From positions 1 through 11,963 of the forward strand of contig NZ_QYRP01000001.1 in NCBI RefSeq assembly GCF_003600895.1: a stretch of DNA of 11,963 nucleotides, in the 5' to 3' direction. Under the pieces are notes generated by a model. It ran no database searches. It was given only the letters and a program-made list of their open reading frames with translations, and was not told the DNA's origin. The stretch comes from Nocardioides cavernaquae (GTDB lineage: Bacteria > Actinomycetota > Actinomycetes > Propionibacteriales > Nocardioidaceae). Position numbers and translations under genes: made by a program. Positions 1 through 6,744 of this stretch are shown here, in pieces; the first letter of the stretch is position 1; each line of letters begins with the position of its first letter.

Positions 1-574
1 GAAGTCAGTCGTGCCCAGCGGGACGTAGGTCTCGCTGACGATGGACGAGGCACTGTCCTGGAGCGCGATGCGTGCCGTCGCGCCGGTCACCCGAGGGAAG
101 ACGTAGTCGTTGCCGACGATCGCCCAGCGGCCGGTGCCGAGTTCCTCGCGCATCCAGTGCGCCGCCGGAGGAGCTGGTTGATCGGACGCTCGCCGAGCAT
201 GAAGACGCCGCGCGTGTCGTCGCGGCCCTCGTGCATCGCAGCGAAGGCGTAGAGCACTCGGCCGCCGACGCGCTGGGTGATGGCCTGACGCACCGCGGAG
301 ATGTGCCAGCCGCCACGGCCTCCACCCGACCGCTGTCGACGAGCGTGCCAACCTCCGCAGCGACGACCTCAGGCGCGCGGCCACCGTCGACGACGATCAG
401 CTCGACCTGGCGTCCCCCGATGCCGTCCACTGCATTGAGCTGCTCGACCGCGAGCTCGCCACAGGCGAGGCACGACGGACCGTAGATCCCGGTCGGACCC
501 TGCAACGGCACCACGAAGGCGATCGCGACGGTCTCCCGCACGCGATCCGTCAGGGGTGCGGCTCCAGTGGGCAC
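1..574 (-). pseudogene. AmiC/UrtA-like substrate-binding protein, left copy, partial and frameshifted
   Basis: This is the mirror copy of the gene at 11062 onward, cut by the window start. It starts with GTG at 572-574, with a GGAGG ribosome site (580-584 on the complementary strand) 5 nt upstream. The first ~90 residues are in frame. A missing base at 310-311 then shifts the frame after the VEAVA stretch, and a second missing base at 167-168 shifts it again after NQLL. The right copy has both of these bases but lacks a different one near 11315. The breaks are therefore most simply sequencing errors rather than true inactivation. Combining the two arms gives one continuous periplasmic-binding-fold protein; this copy encodes only the part up to the GTTDF region. 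Confidence 0.8.
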
Positions 575-615
575 CGTTACCTCCGATTTGACCGTTGGCC
601 ACCTAGGATAGGCGC
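575..615. promoter_or_regulatory. Divergent promoter region, marR / binding-protein gene, left copy
   Basis: Forty-one bases separate the two divergent start codons. On the plus strand TAGGAT (604-609) sits exactly 6 nt before the marR ATG. This is the spacing of a -10 box for a leaderless transcript, common in actinobacteria. On the minus strand the overlapping TATCCT is a plausible -10 for the binding-protein gene, whose transcript would carry a leader with a GGAGG ribosome site. The two promoters would share the same bases, so the genes may compete for or co-respond to one regulator. No clear -35 boxes at standard spacing were seen. Confidence 0.5.
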
Positions 616-1083
616 ATGACCGACGTCAGCACCGGCGCTCTGCCGCAGAGTGACGCAGTCGACGCGCGCCCGGCCGCCGGTCTGACCTTGCTCCTCAAGC
701 ACGCCGAGCAGGTCGTCAAGCAGCGCCTCCAGCCGCTGCTCGACGAGGTCGACCTGACCCTCGACCACTGGCGGATCATGTCCGTGCTGCTCGTGCAGCC
801 CGGCCTGACGATGACGACGATCGCGGATTCGGCCGTCGTGCCCGCCGCGACGCTGACGCGCCTGGTCGACCGTCTCGCCGAGCAGGCGATCATCGTGCGG
901 CGCATCGACGCGGCCGACAAGCGTCGCGCCGTCGTGGCCCTCTCCCCACGCGGTCAGACCCTCGCACGTCGGCTTCGTGCTGCCGAGCAGTCGGTGGAGG
1001 TCGATCTGGTCTCCGCCGTCGGCACCGATCGGTCGGGCGCGCTGATGCGTGACCTGGCGGTCCTCCCCCACGTCGCGGGCTGA
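616..1083 (+). CDS. MarR-family transcriptional regulator, left copy
   Basis: This is a 155-residue winged-helix regulator, a normal length for MarR. It would act in the cytoplasm as a DNA-binding dimer. The N-terminal helix runs over about 20-45. The helix-turn-helix lies around 65-90, with TLTRLVDRL as the recognition helix. The wing carries the family signature D-K-R-R at 101-104 followed by LSPRG. The dimerisation helices after residue 112 are shorter than in some members. The ATG at 616 is chosen because TAGGAT ends 6 nt before it, as expected for a leaderless mRNA; there is no ribosome site. It lies 52 bp upstream of the qor gene on the same strand, with a candidate operator between them, so autoregulation and control of qor are likely. 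Ligand unknown. Its sequence is identical to the right copy. Confidence 0.9.
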   Translation: MTDVSTGALPQSDAVDARPAAGLTLLLKHAEQVVKQRLQPLLDEVDLTLDHWRIMSVLLVQPGLTMTTIADSAVVPAATLTRLVDRLAEQAIIVRRIDAADKRRAVVALSPRGQTLARRLRAAEQSVEVDLVSAVGTDRSGALMRDLAVLPHVAG

Positions 1084-1097
1084 GCACGCCGCGGCGT

Positions 1098-1118
1098 TTG
1101 ACTTCAAGTCCGCTTGAA
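1098..1118 (+). promoter_or_regulatory. Candidate MarR operator upstream of qor, left copy
   Basis: TTCAAG (1103-1108) and CTTGAA (1113-1118) form a perfect 6-bp inverted repeat with a 4-bp gap, a 16-bp footprint typical of MarR dimers. The left half overlaps TTGACT (1098-1103), a -35-like hexamer, so a bound regulator would occlude a qor promoter here. No convincing -10 box follows at 17 bp. A 10-bp palindrome, CGCCGCGGCG, lies just upstream at 1087-1096 and may be chance in GC-rich DNA. Binding by the adjacent MarR protein is inferred from position and symmetry only. Confidence 0.55.
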
Positions 1119-1135
1119 CATTCAGGCTCGTGGTC

Positions 1136-2148
1136 ATGCGAGCGATCCAACTCCACGCCTTCGGCGATCCTGACCGCCTTGTCCTCGACGACCTGCCCGA
1201 CCTGAGCCCGGACCCGACCAGGTCCGGATCGCGGTGGAGTCGAGCGGAGTGCACCTCCTCGACACCAGCCTGCGCCGCGGCGAGACCGGGCCCCTCCCGC
1301 TTCCGGAGCTGCCGACGGTGCCGGGTCGTGAGGTCGCCGGCACCGTCGATGCAGTCGGTGACGCGGTCGATCCGGAGTGGCTGGGCAGGCGCGTCGTCGC
1401 GCACCTGGGTCCCGTTCCCGGCGGCTACGCGCAGCAGGCGGTGACCTCGCTCGCGAACCTGATCCCGGTTCCCGCCGGGCTCACCCTGGACGAGGCCGTT
1501 GGCCTCGTCGGCACGGGGCGAACCGCGGAGGGCATCCTGGAGCAGGCGGGTCTCTCCGCCGAGGACACCGTCCTGATCCCTGCGGCGGCGGGCGGTCTCG
1601 GGTGGCTCCTCACCCAGGCCGCACTCACGGCCGGCGCGACGGTGATCGCCGCCGCAGGCGGGCCGGAGAAGGTACGCCGCCTACGCGAGCTCGGCGCGCA
1701 GGCCGTCGACTACCACGAGCCGGACTGGGCCGCGGCGATCGGCCGCGCTGCCACGGTCGTGCTGGACGGGGTGGGTGGCGCCATCGGCCGTCGGGCGATG
1801 CACCAGCTCGCCCCGGGCGGCCGGATGCTGATGTTCGGCTACTCCTCGGGCACGCCGACCGAGGTCACGACGGCAGACCTGATCGCCCTCAACATCTCCG
1901 CGGGGTGGAACCTCGGGCCGCGGATGTTCGCCCGCCCGGGAGGCATCCGCGGGCTGGCCGAGCAGGCACTGGCGAGGGGCGCTCGTGGCGAATGGCGACC
2001 GCTCATCTCGGCGTACCCGCTCGAGGAGGCGGCGCGGGCCCACCGCGACCTGGAGGAACGGCGGACTGTCGGGAAGGTGGTGCTCCGGTCCTCGCCCGGT
2101 CAGTCCTCACCCAGCGTGGAGAACGCCACGACCCCGCGGCGCATCTGA
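1136..2148 (+). pseudogene. Zinc-independent quinone oxidoreductase, left copy, single-base frameshift
   Basis: This is the mirror copy of the intact gene at 9487-10500. The first 26 codons are in frame from the ATG at 1136. One C is then missing in the run at 1207-1209 (the partner has four G at 10426-10429), and the frame changes until the stop at 2148. All downstream residues match the right copy. The loss sits in a C run and the other arm is intact, so this is most likely a read error rather than a genuine pseudogene. The distal 49 bp (2100-2148) overlap the 3' end of the opposing helY. Confidence 0.85.
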
Positions 2149-4901
2149 TCGGAGGCCGCACGGGCGACGTTGCGCAGCGGGGTGCCGGCGGCGGCCGAGG
2201 CGATCTGGTCGGTGAGGTCGAGCAGCTGCTTGATCCAGCGCACGAAGTCACCGGCCGCCTGACCGGTCTGCCGGAGCACGTCGTCCAGGTCGTCGCCCTC
2301 GGCCCACCGATAGGCAGCCCAGGCGAAGCCCATGTCGGGCTCGCGCAGGAACTCGAGCCCGTTCTCCTTCTCCAGCACGTCCAGCTGGGCCCACAGGTGC
2401 ACCATCTCGGCGACGACCTGCTTCACCTTGTCCCCGGGCAGGCGAGGCACGGCCTGGTCGTCCGCGCGACGGCCCTCGAAGACGAGGACGGAGAGCACCG
2501 CGGCGAGCTCGGGCGGGGTGAGGTCGTCCCAGAGCCCGGCGCGCAGCGACTCTGCAGCGAGCAGGTCCATGTCGGTGTGGATCCGCATCAGCTGGCGGCC
2601 CTGGTCGGTGACCGTGGTGGTGTCCTCGTCGTCGAGCGAGAGGTAGTCCAGGCTGATCAGCACGTCGCACACCCGGTCGAACTGTCGCGCGATCGTGTTG
2701 GTGCGGGACTCGATCCGGCGCTGGAGCGTTGCGGAGTCGCGCTGCAGCTTGAACCAGCGCTCTGCCCACCGGGCGTGGTCCTCGCGGTCCGGGCAGTTGT
2801 GGCACGGGTGCTCGCGCAGCTGGCGCCGGAGCCGGTCGGCCTCGGTGAGCTCGGCCCGCGCCTCCTGCTCGCGGGCGGCCACCGACGGCCCGCGACCGGT
2901 CGGGGGCGGCGGGGTCAGGCCGTGGGTCTTCTCGCGCAGCGCGTTGACGACGTCGCGACGCATCTGCGGGTTCCGCCCGCTGAAGCCGCGCGGGATCCGC
3001 ACGCTCCCGAGCGCCTTCACCGGGGTGCCGAAGTCCATCATGGCGAGCCTGCGGGCCTGACGATCGGCGGTCACGACGTAGGGACGGGGGCCCTCGGGGG
3101 TGATGCCCGGCTCGATGACGACCGCGAAGCCGGAGTACTTGCCGTTCGGCACCATGATGATGTCGCCCGGCCTCAGCTTCTCCAGCGACGCCGCTGCTTC
3201 GCTGCGACGGTCGTTGCGCCGGTCCCGCGCACCCGCCTTCTCGGCGTCGGAGATCCGGCGCCGCAACGCGGCGTACTCCATGAAGTCCCCGAGGTGGCAC
3301 GTTGCGGCCTCGACGTAGCCGTCGAGCGCGTCCTCCGCCTTCTTGTGCTGGCGGGCCAGGCCGACGACTGCGCGGTCCGCCTGGAACTGTGCGAACGACG
3401 ACTCGAGGAGCTCGCGGGCGGTGGCCCGCCCGAACTGCTGGACCAGGTTGACGGCCATGTTGTAGCTGGGCCGGAACGACGATCGCAGCGGGTAGGTGCG
3501 CTTCGACGCGAGGCCGGCCAGCTCCTTGGGGTTGGTCCCCTGCTGCCAGAGCACGACGCCGTGGCCCTCGACATCGAGACCACGACGGCCGGCGCGACCG
3601 GTGAGCTGGGTGTACTCCCCCGGGGTGATGTCGGCGTGGGTCTCGCCGTTCCACTTGGTCAGCTTCTCGATGACGACGGTGCGCGCGGGCATGTTGATGC
3701 CGAGGGCCAGGGTCTCGGTCGCGAAGACGGCCTTGCAGAGACCGCGCTGGAAGAGCTCCTCGACGCATTCCTTGAACGTCGGCAACATGCCGGCGTGGTG
3801 CGACGCGACACCGCGGGTGAGGCCGTCGAGGAACCCGTCGTAGCCGAGCACCTGCAGGTCGTCCGGAGGAAGGTGGCGCACCTTGGACTCCACGTAGGCG
3901 AAGATCTCGTCGCGCTCGTCCGCGGTGGTGAGCCGCAGGTTGGACTCAAGGCACTGGGTGACCGCGGCGTCGCAGCCGACACGGCTGAAGATGAAGACGA
4001 TGGCTGGCAGGAGGTTGTCGCGCTGGAGGCGCTCGATGACGTCCACCCGGCTGGGCGTCCAGACGCGGCGGCCGTTGCCCACGTTCTTCTGGCCGGGCTT
4101 GCGCTTGTCGCGGGGACTACGCCGGTCACTGGTGCGCCCTGATGCCCAGTCGTCACGGGCCACCCGGAGCAGCTGCGGGTTGACCGGCGCTCCTTCGCGC
4201 ACGAAGCCGGCCTTGGCATCGGCGTCGGAGTCGGCGAAGAGGTCGTGCATCTGCTTGCCGACGATCACGTGCTGGAAGAGCGGGACCGGTCGACGCTCCT
4301 CGACGATCGTGGTGATCTCGCCGCGGACCGTCTCGAGCCAGTCGCCGAACTCCTCCGCGTTGGAGACAGTCGCGCTGAGCGAGACGAGAGCGACCGACTC
4401 GGGCAGATGGATGATCACTTCCTCCCAGACCGCGCCACGCATGCGGTCGGCGAGGTAGTGGACCTCGTCCATGACGACGTAGCCGAGACCCGTGAGCGTC
4501 CGGGACCCGGCGTACAGCATGTTGCGGAGGACCTCGGTCGTCATGACGACGATGGGAGCGTCGCCGTTGACCGAGTTGTCGCCGGTGAGCAGCCCGACCT
4601 GCTCCGGCCCGTAGCGCTGGACCAGGTCGTGGAACTTCTGGTTGGACAGCGCCTTGATGGGCGCGGTGTAGAACGCCTTGCGCCCCTGGCTGAGGGCCAG
4701 GTGGATGGCGAACTCGCCCACGATGGTCTTGCCGGAGCCGGTTGGCGCGGCAACGAGTACGCCGCGTCCCTGCTCGAGCTCGTGGCAGGCGCGGACCTGG
4801 AAGTCGTCCAGCGGGAAGTCGTAGAGCTCGGCGAACTCCGCGAAGACCGGGAACTCCTGGCGCTGGCGGAAGGCGGTGTTCTGCTCTGAAGGTGTGCCCA
4901 C
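2100..4901 (-). CDS. helY: HelY: Ski2-like DEAD/DEAH-box helicase with DSHCT domain (intact copy)
   Basis: This is a 933-residue superfamily 2 ATPase predicted to unwind nucleic acid, probably RNA, in the cytoplasm. Visible motifs: Walker A APTGSGKT at 52-59, Ia PIKALSNQK at 81-89, II DEVH at 145-148, III SAT at 176-178, IV IVFIFSR at 301-307, V ATETLALGINMP at 394-405 and VI QLTGRAGRRGLD at 432-443. An HPCHNCPDRE segment with two cysteines and two histidines lies past the middle, and a DSHCT-type helical domain covers roughly the last 180 residues. Length and layout match mycobacterial HelY (Rv2092c), which also follows tatC. The GTG start at 4899-4901 is 25 bp after the tatC stop and 6 nt downstream of a TAGGGT box. 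This is the only unbroken copy in the window; the right copy carries several indels. Its precise cellular role is not established by the sequence. Confidence 0.93.
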   Translation of the reverse strand: MGTPSEQNTAFRQRQEFPVFAEFAELYDFPLDDFQVRACHELEQGRGVLVAAPTGSGKTIVGEFAIHLALSQGRKAFYTAPIKALSNQKFHDLVQRYGPEQVGLLTGDNSVNGDAPIVVMTTEVLRNMLYAGSRTLTGLGYVVMDEVHYLADRMRGAVWEEVIIHLPESVALVSLSATVSNAEEFGDWLETVRGEITTIVEERRPVPLFQHVIVGKQMHDLFADSDADAKAGFVREGAPVNPQLLRVARDDWASGRTSDRRSPRDKRKPGQKNVGNGRRVWTPSRVDVIERLQRDNLLPAIVFIFSRVGCDAAVTQCLESNLRLTTADERDEIFAYVESKVRHLPPDDLQVLGYDGFLDGLTRGVASHHAGMLPTFKECVEELFQRGLCKAVFATETLALGINMPARTVVIEKLTKWNGETHADITPGEYTQLTGRAGRRGLDVEGHGVVLWQQGTNPKELAGLASKRTYPLRSSFRPSYNMAVNLVQQFGRATARELLESSFAQFQADRAVVGLARQHKKAEDALDGYVEAATCHLGDFMEYAALRRRISDAEKAGARDRRNDRRSEAAASLEKLRPGDIIMVPNGKYSGFAVVIEPGITPEGPRPYVVTADRQARRLAMMDFGTPVKALGSVRIPRGFSGRNPQMRRDVVNALREKTHGLTPPPPTGRGPSVAAREQEARAELTEADRLRRQLREHPCHNCPDREDHARWAERWFKLQRDSATLQRRIESRTNTIARQFDRVCDVLISLDYLSLDDEDTTTVTDQGRQLMRIHTDMDLLAAESLRAGLWDDLTPPELAAVLSVLVFEGRRADDQAVPRLPGDKVKQVVAEMVHLWAQLDVLEKENGLEFLREPDMGFAWAAYRWAEGDDLDDVLRQTGQAAGDFVRWIKQLLDLTDQIASAAAGTPLRNVARAASDQMRRGVVAFSTLGED

Positions 4902-4926
4902 ACCCAGACCCTAGTCGGGGTGTGGG
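4897..4926 (-). promoter_or_regulatory. helY start-site stem-loop and leaderless-type promoter, left copy
   Basis: On the coding strand CCCACACCC (4926-4918) pairs perfectly with GGGTGTGGG (4905-4897), leaving a 12-nt loop. The distal stem contains the GTG start codon of helY. The loop holds most of a TAGGGT -10-like box (4913-4908) lying exactly 6 nt before that start. In readthrough mRNA from tatC the hairpin would mask the start. In a leaderless transcript beginning at GTG the hairpin could not form. Confidence 0.5.
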
Positions 4927-5763
4927 TCAGATGGCCGACGCCTCGTCGGGCGAGAGCCCGGCATAAGGATCGCGCGCTGCCCGGCGCCGGTCGTTGAACC
5001 GCGCGATCCCCTCGGAAAGCAGGAAGAGCAGCACCATCGGCACCGCGAGCGCGGTCATGGTGAACGGGTCGGTCGACGGGGTGGCAAGAGCCGCAAAGAC
5101 GAAGACGCCGATGACCATCCACGCCCTGTGCTTCCCGAGCGACTCCCCCTTGACCACTCCGGCCAGGTTGAGCAGGACCACGAAGACCGGGATCTCGAAC
5201 GCGATGCCAAAGACCAGCAGTGTCCGGCTGAAGAACGAGAGGTACTCGTTGAAGTCGACCAGGTTGGTGAAGTTGTCCGGGGTGAACCCGATCAGGACCT
5301 CGAGGCCCTTCGGGAGCGTCAGGTAGCCGAGCAGGACGCCGAGCAGGAAGAGCGGACCCGCGATGACGACGAAGATCGCCGTCCACTTCTTCTCCCGGCG
5401 ATGCAGGCCCGGGAGGACGAACGCCCAGAACTGGTAGAGCCACAGCGGTGCGGTGAGCACGCTCGTGGCGAGCGCGGAGAGCTTGAGGTAGACCATCAGG
5501 GGCGCACCTGCGCCCTGGATGATCGGCTCGGTGGTGCCTTCCGGCAGCACCTTCTGCGCCTGCTCGTAGGGACCGAAGACGAGGTCGAGCAGCTGGTCGT
5601 GGAAGACCAGCGAGACGGCGAACCCGACGAGCCAGATCAGCGCGATCTTGACGATGCGCGCACGAAACTCACGGAAGTGGTCCGAGAGCGCCATCCGTCC
5701 GTCGGGTCCGACGGGGTGCGCGGGCGCGCCAGAGAGGAGCCGGATCAGGCCGGACCCGAACAC
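4927..5763 (-). CDS. tatC: Sec-independent (twin-arginine) protein translocase subunit TatC, left copy
   Basis: This is a 278-residue multispanning membrane protein, the Tat translocase subunit that recognises twin-arginine signal peptides. Six hydrophobic segments lie near residues 38-54, 95-118, 127-149, 178-204, 213-228 and 235-252. Family hallmarks are visible: DHFREFR at 28-34 with the conserved Glu32, YQFWAFVLPGL at 110-120, FGIAFEIPV with Glu190 at 185-193, and the ATPSTDPF loop at 227-234. The GTG start gives a ~23-residue extension before the MALSDHF core start, as in actinobacterial TatC proteins; initiation at the internal ATG (codon 24) is the alternative. It is identical to the right copy. 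Upstream of this copy the sequence turns into the palindrome centre, so its natural tatA partner is cut off. Confidence 0.95.
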   Translation of the reverse strand: MFGSGLIRLLSGAPAHPVGPDGRMALSDHFREFRARIVKIALIWLVGFAVSLVFHDQLLDLVFGPYEQAQKVLPEGTTEPIIQGAGAPLMVYLKLSALATSVLTAPLWLYQFWAFVLPGLHRREKKWTAIFVVIAGPLFLLGVLLGYLTLPKGLEVLIGFTPDNFTNLVDFNEYLSFFSRTLLVFGIAFEIPVFVVLLNLAGVVKGESLGKHRAWMVIGVFVFAALATPSTDPFTMTALAVPMVLLFLLSEGIARFNDRRRAARDPYAGLSPDEASAI

Positions 5764-5775
5764 GAGGGGAATACC

Positions 5776-5810
5776 TCAGCTGGCGTCGGTGGGCTGTCGC
5801 CGTCGACGAC
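5776..5810 (-). pseudogene. Remnant of tatA 3' end, left copy
   Basis: This is the mirror of the 5831-5866 codons that precede tatC. The stop codon (complement of 5776-5778) is present. A missing T near 5795 shifts the frame relative to the right arm, and the coding sequence stops at the fold after about 11 codons. It is too short to identify alone; the assignment comes from the right-arm copy and its position. Confidence 0.5.
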
Positions 5811-5830
5811 GCTCCACCGTCGAGGGTGAG
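5811..5830. other. Asymmetric spacer at the palindrome centre
   Basis: These 20 bases (gctccaccgtcgagggtgag) are the only central bases not symmetric about the fold. They are bounded by GTCGACGAC on the left (5802-5810) and GTCGTCGAC on the right (5831-5839), which are the innermost paired bases. A short inverted repeat around an unpaired loop is what a snap-back or template-switch event leaves. In the right-hand reading frame the spacer encodes residues that run smoothly into the tatA tail, so it probably belongs to the right-arm genome sequence. Allowing a few indels, the spacer itself can almost be folded around a central CTCGAG, so base-calling noise at the turn cannot be excluded. Confidence 0.85.
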
Positions 5831-5866
5831 GTCGTCGACGGCGACAAGCCCACCGACGCCAGCTGA
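5813..5866 (+). CDS. Probable tatA C-terminal end, truncated by the palindrome centre
   Basis: The last codons read STVEGEVVDGDKPTDAS followed by TGA at 5864-5866, directly ahead of tatC. An acidic, polar, low-complexity tail of this kind is typical of actinobacterial TatA, the small pore-forming Tat component, and tatA precedes tatC in Mycobacterium and relatives. The identification rests on synteny and composition; the membrane helix and amphipathic helix that would prove it lie beyond the fold and are absent here. Codons upstream of 5811 are palindrome, not true tatA sequence. The stop overlaps a TGAGGT ribosome site for tatC. Confidence 0.55.
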   Translation, partial: STVEGEVVDGDKPTDAS

Positions 5867-5880
5867 GGTATTCCCTCGTG
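5864..5880 (+). promoter_or_regulatory. Ribosome binding site coupling the tatA stop to the tatC start
   Basis: TGAGGT (5864-5869) contains both the stop codon of the upstream gene and a GAGG Shine-Dalgarno core, 9 nt before the tatC GTG at 5878. The arrangement suggests translational coupling of the two Tat subunits. It supports the GTG as the tatC start over the downstream ATG at 5947. Confidence 0.55.
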
Positions 5881-6714
5881 TTCGGGTCCGGCCTGATCCG
5901 GCTCCTCTCTGGCGCGCCCGCGCACCCCGTCGGACCCGACGGACGGATGGCGCTCTCGGACCACTTCCGTGAGTTTCGTGCGCGCATCGTCAAGATCGCG
6001 CTGATCTGGCTCGTCGGGTTCGCCGTCTCGCTGGTCTTCCACGACCAGCTGCTCGACCTCGTCTTCGGTCCCTACGAGCAGGCGCAGAAGGTGCTGCCGG
6101 AAGGCACCACCGAGCCGATCATCCAGGGCGCAGGTGCGCCCCTGATGGTCTACCTCAAGCTCTCCGCGCTCGCCACGAGCGTGCTCACCGCACCGCTGTG
6201 GCTCTACCAGTTCTGGGCGTTCGTCCTCCCGGGCCTGCATCGCCGGGAGAAGAAGTGGACGGCGATCTTCGTCGTCATCGCGGGTCCGCTCTTCCTGCTC
6301 GGCGTCCTGCTCGGCTACCTGACGCTCCCGAAGGGCCTCGAGGTCCTGATCGGGTTCACCCCGGACAACTTCACCAACCTGGTCGACTTCAACGAGTACC
6401 TCTCGTTCTTCAGCCGGACACTGCTGGTCTTTGGCATCGCGTTCGAGATCCCGGTCTTCGTGGTCCTGCTCAACCTGGCCGGAGTGGTCAAGGGGGAGTC
6501 GCTCGGGAAGCACAGGGCGTGGATGGTCATCGGCGTCTTCGTCTTTGCGGCTCTTGCCACCCCGTCGACCGACCCGTTCACCATGACCGCGCTCGCGGTG
6601 CCGATGGTGCTGCTCTTCCTGCTTTCCGAGGGGATCGCGCGGTTCAACGACCGGCGCCGGGCAGCGCGCGATCCTTATGCCGGGCTCTCGCCCGACGAGG
6701 CGTCGGCCATCTGA
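5878..6714 (+). CDS. tatC: Sec-independent (twin-arginine) protein translocase subunit TatC, right copy
   Basis: This protein is residue-for-residue the same as the copy at 4927-5763: six membrane segments, Glu32 in DHFREFR, Glu190 in FGIAFEIPV, and a charged cytoplasmic tail ending DEASAI. It docks folded, cofactor-bearing export substrates with twin-arginine signals. This copy keeps its natural upstream context: the end of a probable tatA, an overlapping ribosome site and a GTG start. It is followed 25 bp downstream by helY, so a tatA-tatC-helY transcription unit is likely. If the palindrome is an artefact, this is the same gene counted twice. Confidence 0.96.
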   Translation: MFGSGLIRLLSGAPAHPVGPDGRMALSDHFREFRARIVKIALIWLVGFAVSLVFHDQLLDLVFGPYEQAQKVLPEGTTEPIIQGAGAPLMVYLKLSALATSVLTAPLWLYQFWAFVLPGLHRREKKWTAIFVVIAGPLFLLGVLLGYLTLPKGLEVLIGFTPDNFTNLVDFNEYLSFFSRTLLVFGIAFEIPVFVVLLNLAGVVKGESLGKHRAWMVIGVFVFAALATPSTDPFTMTALAVPMVLLFLLSEGIARFNDRRRAARDPYAGLSPDEASAI

Positions 6715-6744
6715 CCCACACCCCGACTAGGGTCTGGGTGTGGG
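6715..6744 (+). promoter_or_regulatory. helY start-site stem-loop and leaderless-type promoter, right copy
   Basis: CCCACACCC (6715-6723) pairs with GGGTGTGGG (6736-6744), a 9-bp perfect stem directly after the tatC stop, with the helY GTG (6740-6742) inside the 3' strand. TAGGGT (6728-6733) ends 6 nt before the GTG. No Shine-Dalgarno sequence is visible at normal spacing, which favours leaderless initiation. There is no U-run, so it is not a classical terminator. Confidence 0.5.

Larger units (their letters stand above)
1..5810. repeat. Left arm of giant inverted repeat
   Basis: This arm is the reverse complement of 5831-11636. Near the centre, paired positions sum to 11641; at the outer end base 1 pairs with 11636, and the drift is fully explained by the indels I located. 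Left-arm differences are: GG at 167-168 where the partner has three; CC at 310-311 where the partner has three; CCC at 1207-1209 where the partner has four; one extra G in 5766-5769; and one missing T near 5795. I found no substitutions: the translations of tatC and marR are identical between arms, as are helY and qor outside the frameshifts. The arm runs to the first base of the window, so its true outer end is not visible. Near-identity of all genes, including several housekeeping ones, argues for a recent or artificial duplication. Confidence 0.97.

Noticed and set aside
588..609. TTGACC (588-593) and TAGGAT (604-609) as a -35/-10 pair for marR
   Set aside because: The gap is only 10 bp, far below the usual 16-18; the TAGGAT box alone with leaderless spacing is the better reading.
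1087..1096. CGCCGCGGCG palindrome after marR as a terminator
   Set aside because: No loop and no T-run; a 10-bp GC palindrome is expected by chance at this base composition.
1377..4142. A 921-codon plus-strand open frame opposite helY and overlapping qor
   Set aside because: It is the shadow of helY and qor in a GC-rich genome: arginine/proline/glycine-rich, no domain recognisable, and the opposing helY has all helicase motifs.
5648..5866. Plus-strand open frame of 73 codons across the palindrome centre
   Set aside because: Only the last ~17 codons can be real tatA tail; the rest is the antisense of the left tatC copy created by the fold.
4927..6714. A genuine head-to-head duplication of tatC-helY increasing gene dose
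   Set aside because: Zero substitutions between arms, damage only as indels in or near G/C runs, and the expected instability of such a palindrome make a technical origin more likely.
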